A stretch of 31,912 nucleotides of DNA from Schoenoplectus triqueter (GCA_964058805.1 CAXKVV010000564.1:1-31912), one strand, 5' to 3'. Shown: positions 1 to 10,538, counted from the stretch's first letter. Made by a program: numbers and translations. Notes: generated by a model not told the origin, from the letters alone.

Positions 1-213
1 GGAGAGAATCCTATTCGGATCCTCTGTAATGGCTTGCTTCCATGCTTGTAAGGCTTGAAATTCGGTGGTCTGTGAGGAGATAGAAGGGCTTGGAGGAGGT
101 GCATTTTGACCGTTGAGCCAGGCGCCTAAGCCACCGCCAACTCCCATGTATGCCATGACATTATGGAGAGAGGTTAGACAGAGAAAGAAAAACACAATGC
201 TCTGCTTTGCCAT
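1..213 (-). CDS. Secreted leucine-rich-repeat/extensin-like protein, N-terminal part only
   Basis: The minus strand is open from ATG at 213 through the left edge, giving 71 residues of an unfinished protein. Residues 1-21 form a signal peptide (MAKQS, then hydrophobic IVFFFLCL, ending VMA), so the product should enter the secretory pathway. It continues with a Gly-rich stretch (YMGVGGGLGAWLNG), a short Pro/Ser stretch, and a block LQAWKQAITEDPNRIL. That block matches the usual start of plant LRR proteins of the At4g06744/LRR-extensin type, where an ALQAWK-AIT-DP helix precedes the leucine-rich repeats. The repeats themselves would lie outside the window. Such proteins are placed at the cell wall. 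Family assignment is from motif memory; the reading frame and signal peptide are seen directly. Confidence 0.8.
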   Translation of the reverse strand, partial: MAKQSIVFFFLCLTSLHNVMAYMGVGGGLGAWLNGQNAPPPSPSISSQTTEFQALQAWKQAITEDPNRILS

Positions 214-369
214 CTCTCTTCAGTCTTCAGACAAGGTTGAAAGGGGAGGATTGGGAAAAGAAGATGGTGTGTAGCTTTGTTGGGGTGGGGTGTAGTATGA
301 CACTTGGCATTATTTCATTGGGTGTGTGGGGGGGGGGATTGCATTAATAGGACGTGCTATGTTAAGGGG

Positions 370-376
370 ATTTATA
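370..376 (-). promoter_or_regulatory. TATA box of the LRR/extensin-like gene
   Basis: The minus strand reads TATAAAT here, about 157 bases upstream of the ATG at 213. A start about 30 bases downstream would give a 5' leader near 125 bases, which is normal for a plant gene. The leader region contains a run of 10 G (328-337, plus strand). Confidence 0.45.
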
Positions 377-539
377 CATCAAGATTGTTGTTTATTATGT
401 CACCGACGTTCTGTCATTCTGATAAATATATATTAACTGTATTTATCTATTTATTAATTAAGAATGTATTAAGCCTTAACTAATTAAAATTATTTTTTAT
501 ACATAAATGTTATTTCTTGAATTAGTGAACACTTATATT

Positions 540-800
540 GATTGGGCCCAATGGTATTGGCCCTAGTTTTGGCTCAGAGTCAGCTCGCCATCGGCCTTGG
601 ACATTCAACCACGACGACAAGTACAAAATTTAATCGTTTGATCGAATCTCAATTTCGACATGTTTCTCACTAGTGTTATGACAAGCTTATAAATAGAGGT
701 CCTAGATTTACTAAGTAGGAGATTCACAATTGAACTTACACACACTTACATTAAACAAACTACTTAGATCTAGAATAATTCTGATACCATTATACCAATA
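540..800 (+). other. Promoter-like or solo-LTR-like sequence, unassigned
   Basis: A GC-richer stretch (GGGCCCAATGG near 544) precedes a good plus-strand TATA box, TATAAATAGAGG, at 688. Downstream lies an imperfect inverted repeat (CTAGATTTACTAAGTAG near 703-719 against CTACTTAGATCTAG near 760-773). No open frame follows. This resembles the U3/R part of a small LTR retrotransposon, but no partner LTR, primer site or target duplication was found. Confidence 0.25.
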
Positions 801-954
801 AGCACCAATTAACTATGCTTTGTTGTAAGGCAAACTGAAATGTTTTCCTGTCTTCCATGTTAACAACACGATAGATTAAACACGGTTATTTTGGGTAGGA
901 TCTAAACTTATAGTTCGCATCTGCTGTTATTCTAAGGAAAAAAGGATCCTATGA

Positions 955-1285
955 TTTTAATTGTGGCCGTTGGATTCAGGGTGAAGCCAGGAATGAGGCA
1001 TAGGGGTGCCAGAAACAAATATATGACCATGTAATACAAAAATATTATATTTTGATTAAAATAAGAAATCATAATATTAGATTATATAATCTAACAGGTT
1101 TGAAAAAACTCTCTATTGTTTTCCACTTCATCTTCATGATTGAACCCTCCAATGAACTTTGTATGATTTAAACAAAAATTAAAAACCCAGGGGGCAGTCG
1201 GAATTTTTTCTAAAAAAACACCTAAAATTAATATCTCTATGCGTAATTTGGGAATTCATGAGGGTCTTGGCGCCCACTAGTCCTC
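955..1285. repeat. Decayed transposon-end remnant with 'gagccagg...ggggtgcc' motifs
   Basis: The segment contains the phrase gaagccaggaatgaggcat followed by ggggtgcc, and further on ggggggcagtcgg and cttggcgcccac. Phrases like these mark the ends of common plant hAT-type remnants. Similar wording occurs near 12285 and 27280. Ends and target duplication are not recoverable. Confidence 0.25.
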
Positions 1286-3173
1286 CCCCTCTCTCCATTT
1301 CTGTTTGGATTTAAATGTACGGTGATAAATTTTTATATTTACAGACTTACATGAAAATATTATCTTAAAATTAACGCACAACTCTAAGAGAAGATCTAAT
1401 CTGTCCATAAAAAAAACAGAGTCATATTTTTCTTCTAAAAATAACTGCAGATGCGGACTCCTATACTCATGGGAGAGAACTCCCTTTAACATTTCATTTT
1501 AGTTTTTTCATGTATATTTTAACAACCATGCATGCCCATTCATGTATGCCTTGAAATGGAGAGAATCTGGCACTGGTCTTGTGGGCCCATAGGTTCAAAT
1601 AAAGCCGGCTCTCATTCGGCGTGTAGTTCCCACTTCCCAAGCGACCATCCCATACATTCACAGGAATTGCAAAATATCTCATTTATAATTGCTCATATTG
1701 CCCTTTTTGTGTCACTGATTCACTGAATATAACTTGGTGTTGGTGATGAATTTTGAATAATACTATTACTCTTCATTAACTTCCTCTGACCAACAGATTT
1801 AAGTCTGCTTTAAAAAAAAAATTACCCGGGAAAGAGCTGAAACTTAAAATGTTTACGTTAATTACCATCGTTTTTGGCTCTCCCTCTCAGGTACAATTAT
1901 TGTGCTTTGCTTGCTCTGATATGATCATAGCACGGAAATATGAATGTAGACTTGTGACTTGTACAAAAGTAAAAGGCAACTGGCCTCCACAGACATAATG
2001 GCGAATGCCGATCTTTTGTGGCGTTTTAGAAATGACAATATTTTCATTTAATGAGGCAAATGAGCTACATAACAATTCTCATATATAGAAGACAACGGTA
2101 TCTTTCAACAGCCCATAATGAATTGATGGTTTATTTGACATGTTAGCATGTAAACACATACACGGATATATGTCCGTGTTTATTTACGTATGTTATATAT
2201 TCATATGTTAGATGCATCATGTTGTTTAATTTACGTGTTCACTCTCAGAATAATTTTGACACGATTAAAAAAACACGAGTACACATATATAGCAAATTGC
2301 ATAGTAGCTCAAGTAATAATTAATTAAAATGATTTCTAAGAGATTATGAATTCAAATTTTCATAGACTCAAAATGAAATTTATAAGCTGGATTCTCATAT
2401 TTCTCTAAAAATGAATACACATACGTAACACGTTTAATAACACATCTAGCACTTCATAATTTTTTAACTTTTTTTTTTGAATTTTGTCATATTTTCTTGA
2501 TTATTCTTAGGTTTATATATTTTTATTTATTTTTTTAATTTATATGTGCTACACAAATATCGACATGTGACAAAACACATGTAAAATACCAACATCTTGC
2601 ACGGTATTTTGATGTATCACATTTTTTTAGTGTTCAATTTTTTTTAAGATTTTGATATGCTTAAATAGACATGTCTAAACATGTGAACACATGTTAATAC
2701 GATATGTTTTGTGTTGAACATATCACATACTGACACGTGACACATACATTTATCAATTTAGTAATAGCTATGTGGAAATAACCGGTGATATTTGTAAACC
2801 AAAGTACAAAAAGGTGTGTACAAAAAAAAATTAACCAAGCAAGCGATAGTTGCAAACTTGCAATAGCTTGATGCTCTTAAATGCATGCAAGAAAGTACAT
2901 TTTTTTAAGAAGTATGTGATTGAAAAGACTATTAATGCGAAAGTGTATAGAAATAAAATACATGGTTCAATGGATCTTTTTTATGCGTACGTTTATTCCA
3001 TTCTATTTTGATAGTTCATTGTTTGAGAGGATTTCAAATTCAACGACGTAGTATGGAATTATATACAAAAAAATCAACCACGATATTGTATGGTTAGTTC
3101 AAAAACATATTCAATATTTATCCACTCTAATTCATATCTTAAAAGGTATTATTTTATATTAAAAATTATAAAC
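1286..3173. other. Intergenic, no gene recognised
   Basis: About 1.9 kb of AT-rich DNA with only short chance reading frames. A degenerate tRNA-like A-box/B-box pair occurs near 2308-2365 (TAGCTCAAGTAA and GAATTCAAATT). It is too weak to call a SINE. Many TGTGACA/ACACATGT-like motifs occur in 2540-2750. Confidence 0.6.

Positions 3174-3204
<31 letters not shown>
3174..3204. repeat. Compound microsatellite (AT)n(GT)n
   Basis: A run of about eight AT dinucleotides is followed directly by seven GT dinucleotides. It is a simple repeat with no associated gene. Confidence 0.9.
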
Positions 3205-3496
3205 TTTTTATTTCTTAAATAATACATGTATCAAAATGGACCCGTCTAATAACGTTCAGTCTCTTATCAAACAATTCAAAGTTATAACTACTAGTAAAAT
3301 ATCAGTTCTACAAACGATGATCGCTCAAATTCAATGAAATGAATCTAAATGAAAAAGTCGGATGAAATTAAAATATTAACATGTTCTACAATATTCAATG
3401 ACATCGACCGTAGTTCCACATATTTTTTTGTGGTAATTAAAATAATATATAGTTGAGATTTGGTAAGATGATTTTGGAATTTAGATGGTATAGTCT

Positions 3497-3595
3497 GGAT
3501 TGAGTTTAAAACTCGGTCTCAACTAACTTTTTTGTTTTAAATTCTGATGAAATATAAGCAAAAAATTGGATGGGACCGAGTTTTAAACTTGATTC
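3497..3595. repeat. Inverted repeat, hairpin of about 25 bp arms
   Basis: The left arm (3497-3521, containing GTTTAAAACTCGGTC) is almost the exact reverse complement of the right arm (3570-3595, containing GACCGAGTTTTAAAC). The loop is about 48 bases. It is probably the centre of a decayed MITE. No clear outer ends were found. Confidence 0.55.
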
Positions 3596-3601
3596 CATAT
3601 A

Positions 3602-3757
3602 GTTTTAATATCGTACATAATGAAATAATTATGCAAAGATATCAAAATATAAAGTTACGTAGACGAAAAATTTATTCATCAACTTGATTATCTATTACTT
3701 TGACCTTTATTTTGTTATTTTTTTAATATATAAATGTTATTATTTTAATAATTATTG
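3602..3757. repeat. Dispersed repeat, copy related to 12450-12597
   Basis: The words acataatgaaataattat, catcaactt, attatctatta and tttttttaatatataaa occur in the same order and spacing here and at 12450-12597. Two diverged copies of one AT-rich repeat are present in direct orientation. Confidence 0.6.
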
Positions 3758-4252
3758 GATCGTTGATTTGGGTGTTGTGTAAGGTCGTTTCTGTTATAGT
3801 GATAATATGAACTAACGTACTCAGTGTTAATATTTTCAAAAATATATTTTAATTATTATAATATTATGTCTTTTATTGTTATTTCGCATTACAAAATGAT
3901 TAAATAAATATCTAAAAATAAATATTTTAAACATAATAAACAAAATCTATCCCTTAATGACTTTAATTACATAATTACACATAACAAGATAATTAAATAA
4001 ATATTCTAAAATAAGCTAAATTAAAAAAATAAAAAAATATTAAAACCTATTAAAATCAATAAAAATAAGTTAAATTAACAAATAAATATTTAAACATAAT
4101 AAACAAACTAAAAAAACTATTAAAATCTATTAAAAATAATAACTAACAAACGTAAAAAAAATACTTTATCCGAGGTTCAAGCGTCACAAAACTCCAGCTG
4201 TTTTTTATAAATTTCATTGATTTATTTATTTTATTTACTAAAAAAAATCTGC
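3758..4252. other. Very AT-rich intergenic DNA
   Basis: Loosely repeated words (aaacataataaacaaa, ctattaaaat, taagctaaattaa / taagttaaattaa) suggest an old local duplication between about 3900 and 4130. No gene is visible. Confidence 0.6.
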
Positions 4253-4313
4253 ATCTAGCATGTATCATATTTTTTTTTTTGAACAAGCCTGTAGGCGATC
4301 TAGCATGTATCAT
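4253..4313 (-). mobile_element. Tiny 5'-truncated retroposed fragment with 16 bp target duplication
   Basis: A 16 bp direct repeat, atctagcatgtatcat, lies at 4253-4268 and 4298-4313. The 29 bases between read on the minus strand as CGCCTACAGGCTTGTTC followed by a run of A. A short 3' end, a poly(A) tail and a long target duplication are the marks of LINE-driven insertion. The source could be a LINE or SINE 3' end. Confidence 0.65.
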
Positions 4314-4591
4314 GATTGAATCTATGTAGCTATGTTCGACGTATTCAAGCTATTGTCACGCTGGCATCATGGATAACGGCTGGACAGCTGGGTGACTATC
4401 CTGTCGAGAACATTTTCCGTTGAGAGTTCAAAAATTAATCACAACAGCTCTGAACACGAATTTTAATGTATAAAAATTTATTATTATTAAATCAGAACCG
4501 TTAATCCCTAATCGAACGGATCAGATTAAAATAACTCTGCCTGAAGAGCAAAAAAGCTCTCCAGGGATGTTGTTTCGGACAGCTGCTCGAA

Positions 4592-4983
4592 TAGTTTTTA
4601 TTAATAATAATAATTATTAAATTAATATTATTAAAAATAAGAGTGAGAACCGTAAAATTTTAAATATACGAATGGCAGCGCGTCACTAGCAGTGACGCGT
4701 TTCATTATTTCTCATTATTTTTATGAAACGCGCTACTGCCAGTGACGCGTTTCGTCCAAATCCGCGCAAGTGAGATGGAGAGGCGCTGCGTGTTTTGTAT
4801 ATATAAGAAACAAACGCGTCACTGCCAGTGATGCGTTTCTTAAAAAAAATAAAATACGGGCAGTGACGCGTTTCTTAAAAAAAATAAAATACACCACTAT
4901 CATTTGTATATTTAAAATTTTACAGTTATCACTCTTATTTTTAATAATATTAATTTAATAATAATTATTATTACTAAAAACTG
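4592..4983. mobile_element. Mutator-like MITE with internal CGCGTCACTG palindromes, copy 1
   Basis: A 392 bp element whose first about 82 bases are the inverse of its last about 82 (agtttttattaataat at the left; the reverse complement at the right begins AGTTTTTAGTAATAAT). The flanks are CTGCTCGAA (4583-4591) and CTGCTCTAT (4984-4992), a 9 bp duplication matching at 7 of 9 positions. Long inverted ends plus 9 bp duplications point to Mutator-like transposition. The interior holds 21 bp palindromes at 4679-4699, 4729-4749 and 4815-4835, plus a half site near 4861, each with CGCGTCACTG-like arms. A core reads GAGATGGAGAGGCGCTGCG followed by TATATATAAG. It encodes no protein. Confidence 0.85.
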
Positions 4984-7189
4984 CTGCTCTATCTATGTGC
5001 CACAGTGGATGCAGCTACAGGCCTCCAGCCTACAGCTTACAGCGTTGCTGTACCTGTCTTGTCTAGGATCTTTGGGTATGATATGGTTCATTTAAAATAA
5101 AAAAAGGGACCACCCGTTAAAGTAAAAGCTTGTTGAGATTCAAGTTTTAATCCTGTCGGTTCAATTGCAGGTTCTGAGAAAATCAACGCTTCGTTATGAC
5201 GAACCAGCCTACTCACGAAACCTTTTTTTTTTGGTTGATAAAAAATGAAATAGAGGTCTTAGCTCAGGGAAGTTTCATTTAATCCTTCTTCAGTTTCAAA
5301 TCATCAAATCTCAACTACAGGGAAAGTGTGCATTTTTTTTCTTGTATTTTATTTTTTTATTTTTCCTTCGTATCTATTTCAATTAGTATAATTTTGTACG
5401 TGTACTCTCTCTTCATATAAAGTGAGATTAATTTACATCTTGTCTTTTTCGTGTATGATTAAGGGTACTGCCACTTTGAAAGCTTAAAATGTGACATTGA
5501 GCCTAGAATCATTAGATAATTCAAGTACCAAACTTAATTTAGAATCCATTTAATATTTTATGTTATTTAATTTTGGATCGAAAAACTTTTTTTATGGATA
5601 TGATCACTTATTTTGAATGAAATTAATTGCATATAGATCATTAGTGTTAAAAAAACATTGAGACGAGAAGTAAATTATTTATCACAAACACGAAGTTTAA
5701 TTGCTCTTTAAATAAGTTCATTATTTTCCTACTTAAACTTAAATGCACTTTAATGGAATGTCTTCAACGCATTTAAGGAACACAATTGGCTGTGCATGTA
5801 TAATTGCTGTTCAGACCGACATTTATTTTGCCTCGGCCGAAAATCTAGCTTTCGATTAAACAAATTAAAAAAAAAACGATCCTCTTCAAATGCAGACTTA
5901 CTTTTGGGTACAGCTATTTTGGGCTAAATTGGGCCTGATTACGCTAACATAATGGGTTTAGTCATGTTTAGGACTTTCAACTTTGTGATACTTCTATGCT
6001 GACGTGCACTCATCTTAAATGGGAATCTCAACAGAAGAAACAAATAGTATTTAAGGAAATGGTGGGGATACATTGACAAATATATATTTTGAGACAATTA
6101 ACCTTATCTAAATGCATAGAAAATACTAAAAATAAAAACTTGAAAAAACATTTTTAAACTTATAGATTGATTGTGTTTTAAATTTAATGCAATTGAATAT
6201 TATTTAATATTTCAAATCATCAAAATTATATAAATTTTTTTAACAGTGTAAATTTAATGAACTTTAATGGAATATCAAATATTTTTTTTCAAACTGTACA
6301 AAATTTGGAATCAGTCAATCCTTAAATTTAAGAAGATAGTTGTACAACATCTTTCATTTTTATTTTTTTTTATGAATTTATATGAAATTGATTGTAAAAT
6401 TATCAAAATTGTAAAGTTATCAAAAATAAATATTTATTAATAAATCCCCACATAAATAACCCATAAAATAAAAACAGAAATATTTGTAGAAAATCGAAGA
6501 AAACTAGGACAAAGAAGGGCATTGACATTTACGCGGATCAAAATATTTAAAGTGAGACCAAACAAAAAGTGGCATAGTAAATTGTTCTAGAACTGTGACG
6601 GTTTCTGTCTCAATAATTCGCATTACAATTGTCAATTAAATATATAGATTGACACATTATTTTGAATAGACAATAACTTCTGATATGACATATTTGTAAA
6701 AAATTTCGACGCAAAAAAATAATAACACGCTGACATAGTTTGTCAAAAAGATTGTTAAAATTTGACAATAGTCTAATTTTAAATATTTCATACATCACTG
6801 AAAGTAAATTAATAATTGCTAAATAGGATTTAAAATTTCATGTAGCTTTGTATGTTGCAGTCTCAATCACAGTACAAAAATCCTGATTCAAGGAATTCAG
6901 GATAGGTTAGCGATGACTGAAGCAAAGAATGGATGCTTTCCAGTGATGGTCATGTACAATGTTATTAGAGAAAGTAATCACTAACAACCTCACCGGGCAA
7001 TGATATCTTTTGGAAAATGCTTTGCCAAAAGACAGGTGTCATGCCTCATTTTTTTCCTCTGGAGATCAGCTCAGGGAGGACTGCCCCAAGTGGTGAGGTT
7101 TCCGGGGTATGCATGCGACCACAAAGTGCTTTTCATGCCCCATGTATGGACAAGAGCCGCAGATTTTAGAGTAAAACTATAGGGCTTCT
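4984..7189. other. Intergenic, no gene recognised
   Basis: Mostly AT-rich. A poly(T) run near 5222-5232 followed by ggttgataaaaaatg could be the tail of a minus-strand retroposon, but no flanking duplication was found. Segment 6895-7175 is more GC-rich. One minus-strand frame there reads HTWGMKSTLWSHAYPGN and is then broken by a stop, so it may be an old coding remnant. I could not identify it. Confidence 0.5.
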
Positions 7190-7545
7190 AGGGGCATTGA
7201 ACTCTTCTATCCTCTTAACTCAAAATATCTAATTATTTTTAAATTAAATTTTTTTTTCTCTTAATAATTTTATGGAATACTAAAATTTATTATTTTTGAA
7301 GTTTCATAAATATCTATTTAATATTTTTTAAAATAAACCAAAAAATAATAAAAAAATAATCTTTATATATGAAAATAAGTCATTTTAAAAAATTTAAAAT
7401 AAACACTTGAGAAATTCTAAAAAAATATATATTTCATTTTCATAAAATTTTGATATAAAAAATTTATTGAGATACATAAATTAAAATTTAAGGATATTTA
7501 AATCTATTTTTAAGTTAAAATTATAGAAAGTTCTGTGATCCTGCT
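7190..7545. mobile_element. Foldback MITE, AT-rich
   Basis: The left end (gaactcttctatcctcttaa at about 7200) pairs with the right end, whose reverse complement begins GAACTTTCTATAATTTTAAC (about 7530). Imperfect pairing continues inward for roughly 100 bases. The inner part resembles the foldback element at 23847-24221 (shared TTAACT-AAAAA and TTTAAATTTTRATTTAT blocks). Exact ends and target duplication are unclear. Confidence 0.45.
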
Positions 7546-7672
7546 CCAAGAAGTATATTAGCTCCAGATTCTATGATGCATGTTCTCTTTTACCATCAGT
7601 TTGCTAGATCAATTTGACTTCCACACCTATACTGTACCCAGTGATTTAAAAAAAGGCAATTACATTCACTAA

Positions 7673-8098
7673 GGATGTGTTTGGATGGTGTAGAATAACA
7701 CTGTGCTGAGAATAATAATATTGTTCTCGGGTTAGCAATCATTCAAGCATAAAATTAAAATAAAAAATAGCAGCACGCTAAGCCATAGAAAATGTTGAGT
7801 TAGCGAATTAGCGTCCATGAGGGTAGTAAAAATAATAAAAAAAATATTTTTTCCTTTTATATTAGTATGGAGTAGTATTAAATAAATATTATTATTAAAT
7901 AAAATACTAAAAAATAATTAATTATTTTAACTATTTTCTCCACGGTTCTTAAGTTTCTATCTAAACAATATTTTACTAACCCGAAATAGTAAAAATTAAC
8001 ACTATTCTTACATTTCCTAAAATATCACTAATCTCACATTATTCTCAACTACTAACCCAAATAGTATTATTCTTACCCTAATCCTTTCACCATTCAAA
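7673..8098. mobile_element. MITE with 'GTGTTTGGATGGTG' ends
   Basis: The left end reads ggatgtgtttggatggtg followed by tagaataa. The right end, reversed, reads TTTGAATGGTGAAAGG and then AAGAATAA. Both ends then carry GAATAATA and GGGTTAG words. Ends with TGTTTGGAT are typical of Tourist-like plant MITEs. The interior is AT-rich and non-coding. Confidence 0.45.
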
Positions 8099-8112
8099 AA
8101 GGATCAAAAAGA

Positions 8113-8188
8113 CAAAAAGGCATCACCAGTTAATTTTTTTTTTTTGTAAAGTGAGGTGTATAAGGAGCAAAAAGGCATCACCAGTTAA
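8113..8188 (-). mobile_element. Tiny retroposed fragment with 21 bp target duplication
   Basis: A perfect 21 bp direct repeat (8113-8133 and 8168-8188, core aaggcatcaccagttaa) encloses 34 bases: twelve T, then 22 bases that read CTCCTTATACACCTCACTTT on the minus strand. A poly(A)-tailed, extremely truncated RNA-derived insert is the simplest reading. It has the same layout as 4253-4313 but a different source sequence. Confidence 0.75.
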
Positions 8189-8722
8189 GGTTCATATGCT
8201 TGCTAATAAAATTTATGCAACAGGGTTAACACTTCAAGGTAGCAAATGGAGCATCTTAAGTAGCGGCACAGGTTCAAAAAAATAATTGTGCAGATGGTTC
8301 TTTTCATGCATTATGAGAAGGGAGCAGCGGCCTTTATTCTCAATGTTGAAAATTGTCTGAGGAATTCAAATTATTTTTAGATACAATCTCATCAAATAAT
8401 TAGGCCTGATTAATGGTTCGCAATTATTTTGTTCATTTGGCGACGATGTTATTGCTAGAACTTCTTGGATAATTTTGACTTTAGATCCCAAATTTTTAAA
8501 TCATTTTTTTTTATATCAGTTCAGAGCAGGTTTCAAAGAAAAAACTCCTGAGTTGAGCTACTTTATTATACAATTTTGCTTTCAAATAATTTTCTGATAA
8601 TTTAACGCTTGCGGATGAGGCACAGCCAACAAACGAAGTCGTTTTATGGAAACTAAGAAGGTCAATTATTATTTATTCCTGCTAGCAAAGACAAAGGCAA
8701 ACATATATACATGCCCAGAAAA
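8189..8722. other. Intergenic, 3' flank of the small hydrophilic gene
   Basis: AT-rich DNA with no conserved-looking frame. It contains nothing recognisable except the probable end of the 3' untranslated region of the gene at 8774-9001. Confidence 0.55.
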
Positions 8723-8728
8723 TTTATT
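8723..8728 (-). terminator. Poly(A) signal AATAAA of the 75-residue gene
   Basis: The minus strand reads AATAAA about 46 bases after the stop codon at 8774, in a T-rich 3' region. That is normal for a plant mRNA. Confidence 0.5.
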
Positions 8729-8773
8729 AAATTAAAAAGAAAAACGATAATTTAATTGCAAACTAAGAACAAT

Positions 8774-9001
8774 TTAATCCTGTACTTCCATCTCCTCCTC
8801 TTCTTCAAAGTTTGGGTCTTTGACATCAATTGCTCCGTTCTTCATATCTCCGTCAACGCTGCCGGGACCTGCCCATGTGAATTTACCACCATGCCCTCCC
8901 TTCTTCGGCTCTCCGCTCATTCCGGTCGCTGATCGCCGATCCTTGCGCTCGCCTTGATCGTTTTTTGTGTGAGCTTTCGTCCCCTTCTTTCCAATCCCCA
9001 T
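8774..9001 (-). CDS. Small hydrophilic conserved-type plant protein, 75 residues
   Basis: One uninterrupted exon gives 75 residues. It starts MGIGKKGTKAHTKNDQGE, has the basic stretch RKDRRSATGMSGEPKKGG, then GGHGGKFTW (residues 35-43), and ends with DPNFEEEEEMEVQD. There is no membrane segment or signal peptide, and the composition predicts a disordered, probably nuclear or cytosolic protein. The block is clearly GC-richer than its surroundings. The ATG has a TATA box 67-74 bases upstream and a poly(A) signal downstream, so this is a complete intronless gene. The GGHGGKFTW and DPNF motifs recall small plant proteins of unknown function. I cannot name a gene or role. Confidence 0.75.
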   Translation of the reverse strand: MGIGKKGTKAHTKNDQGERKDRRSATGMSGEPKKGGHGGKFTWAGPGSVDGDMKNGAIDVKDPNFEEEEEMEVQD

Positions 9002-9067
9002 TTTCTCTCCGTATCACACTCTTTTCTCTTGCAATAATTTGTGAATGTGAAATCAGCGACAAGTTGG

Positions 9068-9075
9068 TATATAAA
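9068..9075 (-). promoter_or_regulatory. TATA box of the 75-residue gene
   Basis: The minus strand reads TTTATATA. A start about 30 bases downstream would give a 5' leader of about 40 bases before the ATG at 9001. Confidence 0.6.
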
Positions 9076-9159
9076 GACAGGAGATATTATCAGCTCACAG
9101 AGTCACATGCTCACAGTCTGGGTTATCCAGATTTGGCTCATTACTCATGTATCTAGTAT

Positions 9160-9625
9160 TGGATATATATTCAATACGGGTGCGGGTGTAATTCGCGTGT
9201 GATATGTACTCGATACTTCAGCTGACGTATCAGAGTATTCTGACAACTCTGATATGTTCTGATATGTTTTGATACGCTCTGATACGTCTCTTATACGTTC
9301 ATGATATTTTTTTCAAAATATTTTGATGGATTCGGTCAAGAATACGCCTCTGATACTCATCGATATGCCCCGATGCTCTTCCGATATATTTCCGAATGAA
9401 ATTTATATCATGTCTTTTATGTTGCTATAGTATTTCAGTTATTTATATATCAATAGAATATAATAATTTCTTTCTAACATTATTTATTATATAATTTATT
9501 TATATTTTTATATAATAATTTATTATATATAATCACATTTATATCCGATATTTTTTAAATTTTCTATATCGCCTCATCTGTATCATATCGGATACGATTC
9601 TCACATTCACACCCGTACGAATAGC
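9160..9625. mobile_element. Non-autonomous element with GATAYG subterminal repeats, hAT-like
   Basis: The left end contains ATACGGGTGCGGGTGT, and the right end reversed reads TACGGGTGTGAATGTG. Just inside the left end there are many copies of CTGATAYG (for example ctgatatgttctgatatg and gatacgctctgatacg). Inside the right end are TATCGGATACG-type words. Dense short subterminal repeats around GC-rich ends are typical of plant hAT elements. No 8 bp duplication could be fixed, so the borders are approximate. It lies just upstream of the gene at 8774-9001. Confidence 0.5.
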
Positions 9626-9874
9626 TCACAATGTTATGCTAAGATCCGTGGTTTTGCGAGCACGGTAGATCGGAAGCGAGTTTTGGATATAACGGGTCAT
9701 AATCTATATTTTTAACTGGAAATGCGTCAGATACATTGACTCTTACATTTGGAGAGGGCGCAGAATATCTTACATTAGACGAAATTGGATAAGGACGACT
9801 GAACGACTACTTTCTTTTTATTTATATATAATAATAAACTTCATCAAGATAATGAGACTGGCCCCCTGAAACTG

Positions 9875-10291
9875 CAGATTTTTTTAATGAATTATTTGAA
9901 TAATCATATTTTTAATGATAAAATTAATTAAATTAAAATTTTAAAAATACGAATAACAGAGCATCACTATCAGTGATATTTTATAAATACGTCACTGATA
10001 GTAGCGTCTTTATTATTATTTTTTAGTTATTTTATAAAAAAACATAACCGCGTCAATGAGAGTGAAGCGCTCTCCGATTGATGCATGTTTTAAACAAGTT
10101 GGATGAAAACATTAAAAAAAATAAAGAACGTCATTTCCAATGACGTTTTTGTTCAAATGTGTCAGTCCGATTGACGTGTTTGCACAACGCTACTGACAAT
10201 GACGCACTGTCATATATATTTTTAAAATTTTAATTTAATCACAATTATTATTAAAAATAAAATTATTTTAATAATTAATTTAAAAAATCTG
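9875..10291. mobile_element. Mutator-like MITE with internal palindromes, copy 2 (decayed)
   Basis: A 417 bp element starting CAGATTTTTT and ending AAAAAATCTG, with about 90 bp diverged inverted ends. Flanks CTGAAACTG (9866-9874) and CTGAAACTT (10292-10300) agree at 8 of 9 bases. The interior has degraded versions of the family palindrome (catcactatcagtgat, acgtcactgatagtagcg, aacgtcatttccaatgacg). CpG positions have often changed to TpG or CpA, as expected for an older methylated copy. Confidence 0.75.
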
Positions 10292-10320
10292 CTGAAACTT
10301 GATAGCCTTGTCCGGGGAGA

Positions 10321-10538
10321 GCTTTTACTTAGATAATTTTAATAATAAATAAATTTATATTGTTTTAAAATTGAGTTATTTATGAAATAATTTTAATTTT
10401 AAATCAAAGGACATGAGTTGACTCATATTCTTTATTCTTTAATTTCATTATGATGAGGTCAGCTATCGAATATTTATATAAATAATTTGTCTTTTGGATT
10501 ATTAATATAAATTTATTTAATAATAAAATTATTAAAGC
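10321..10538. mobile_element. Short AT-rich MITE with about 40 bp inverted ends
   Basis: The left end gcttttacttagataatttt continues to aataaatttatatt. The right end reversed reads GCTTTAATAATTTTATTATT and continues to AAATAAATTTATATT. Total length is about 218 bp. It sits 29 bases from copy 2 of the palindrome MITE. No target duplication was identified. Confidence 0.45.

Noticed and set aside
775..810. ctgataccatta as the reverse of a tRNA-Met primer-binding site
   Set aside because: The orientation conflicts with the plus-strand TATA box of the LTR-like segment, and the match to a primer-binding site is only partial.
2300..2370. Degenerate A-box/B-box pair, possible SINE
   Set aside because: The B-box (GAATTCAAATT) lacks the key GTTCGA core and no element borders are visible.
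4770..4958. Plus-strand frame inside MITE copy 1
   Set aside because: It runs through the palindromes and the inverted end of a non-coding element.
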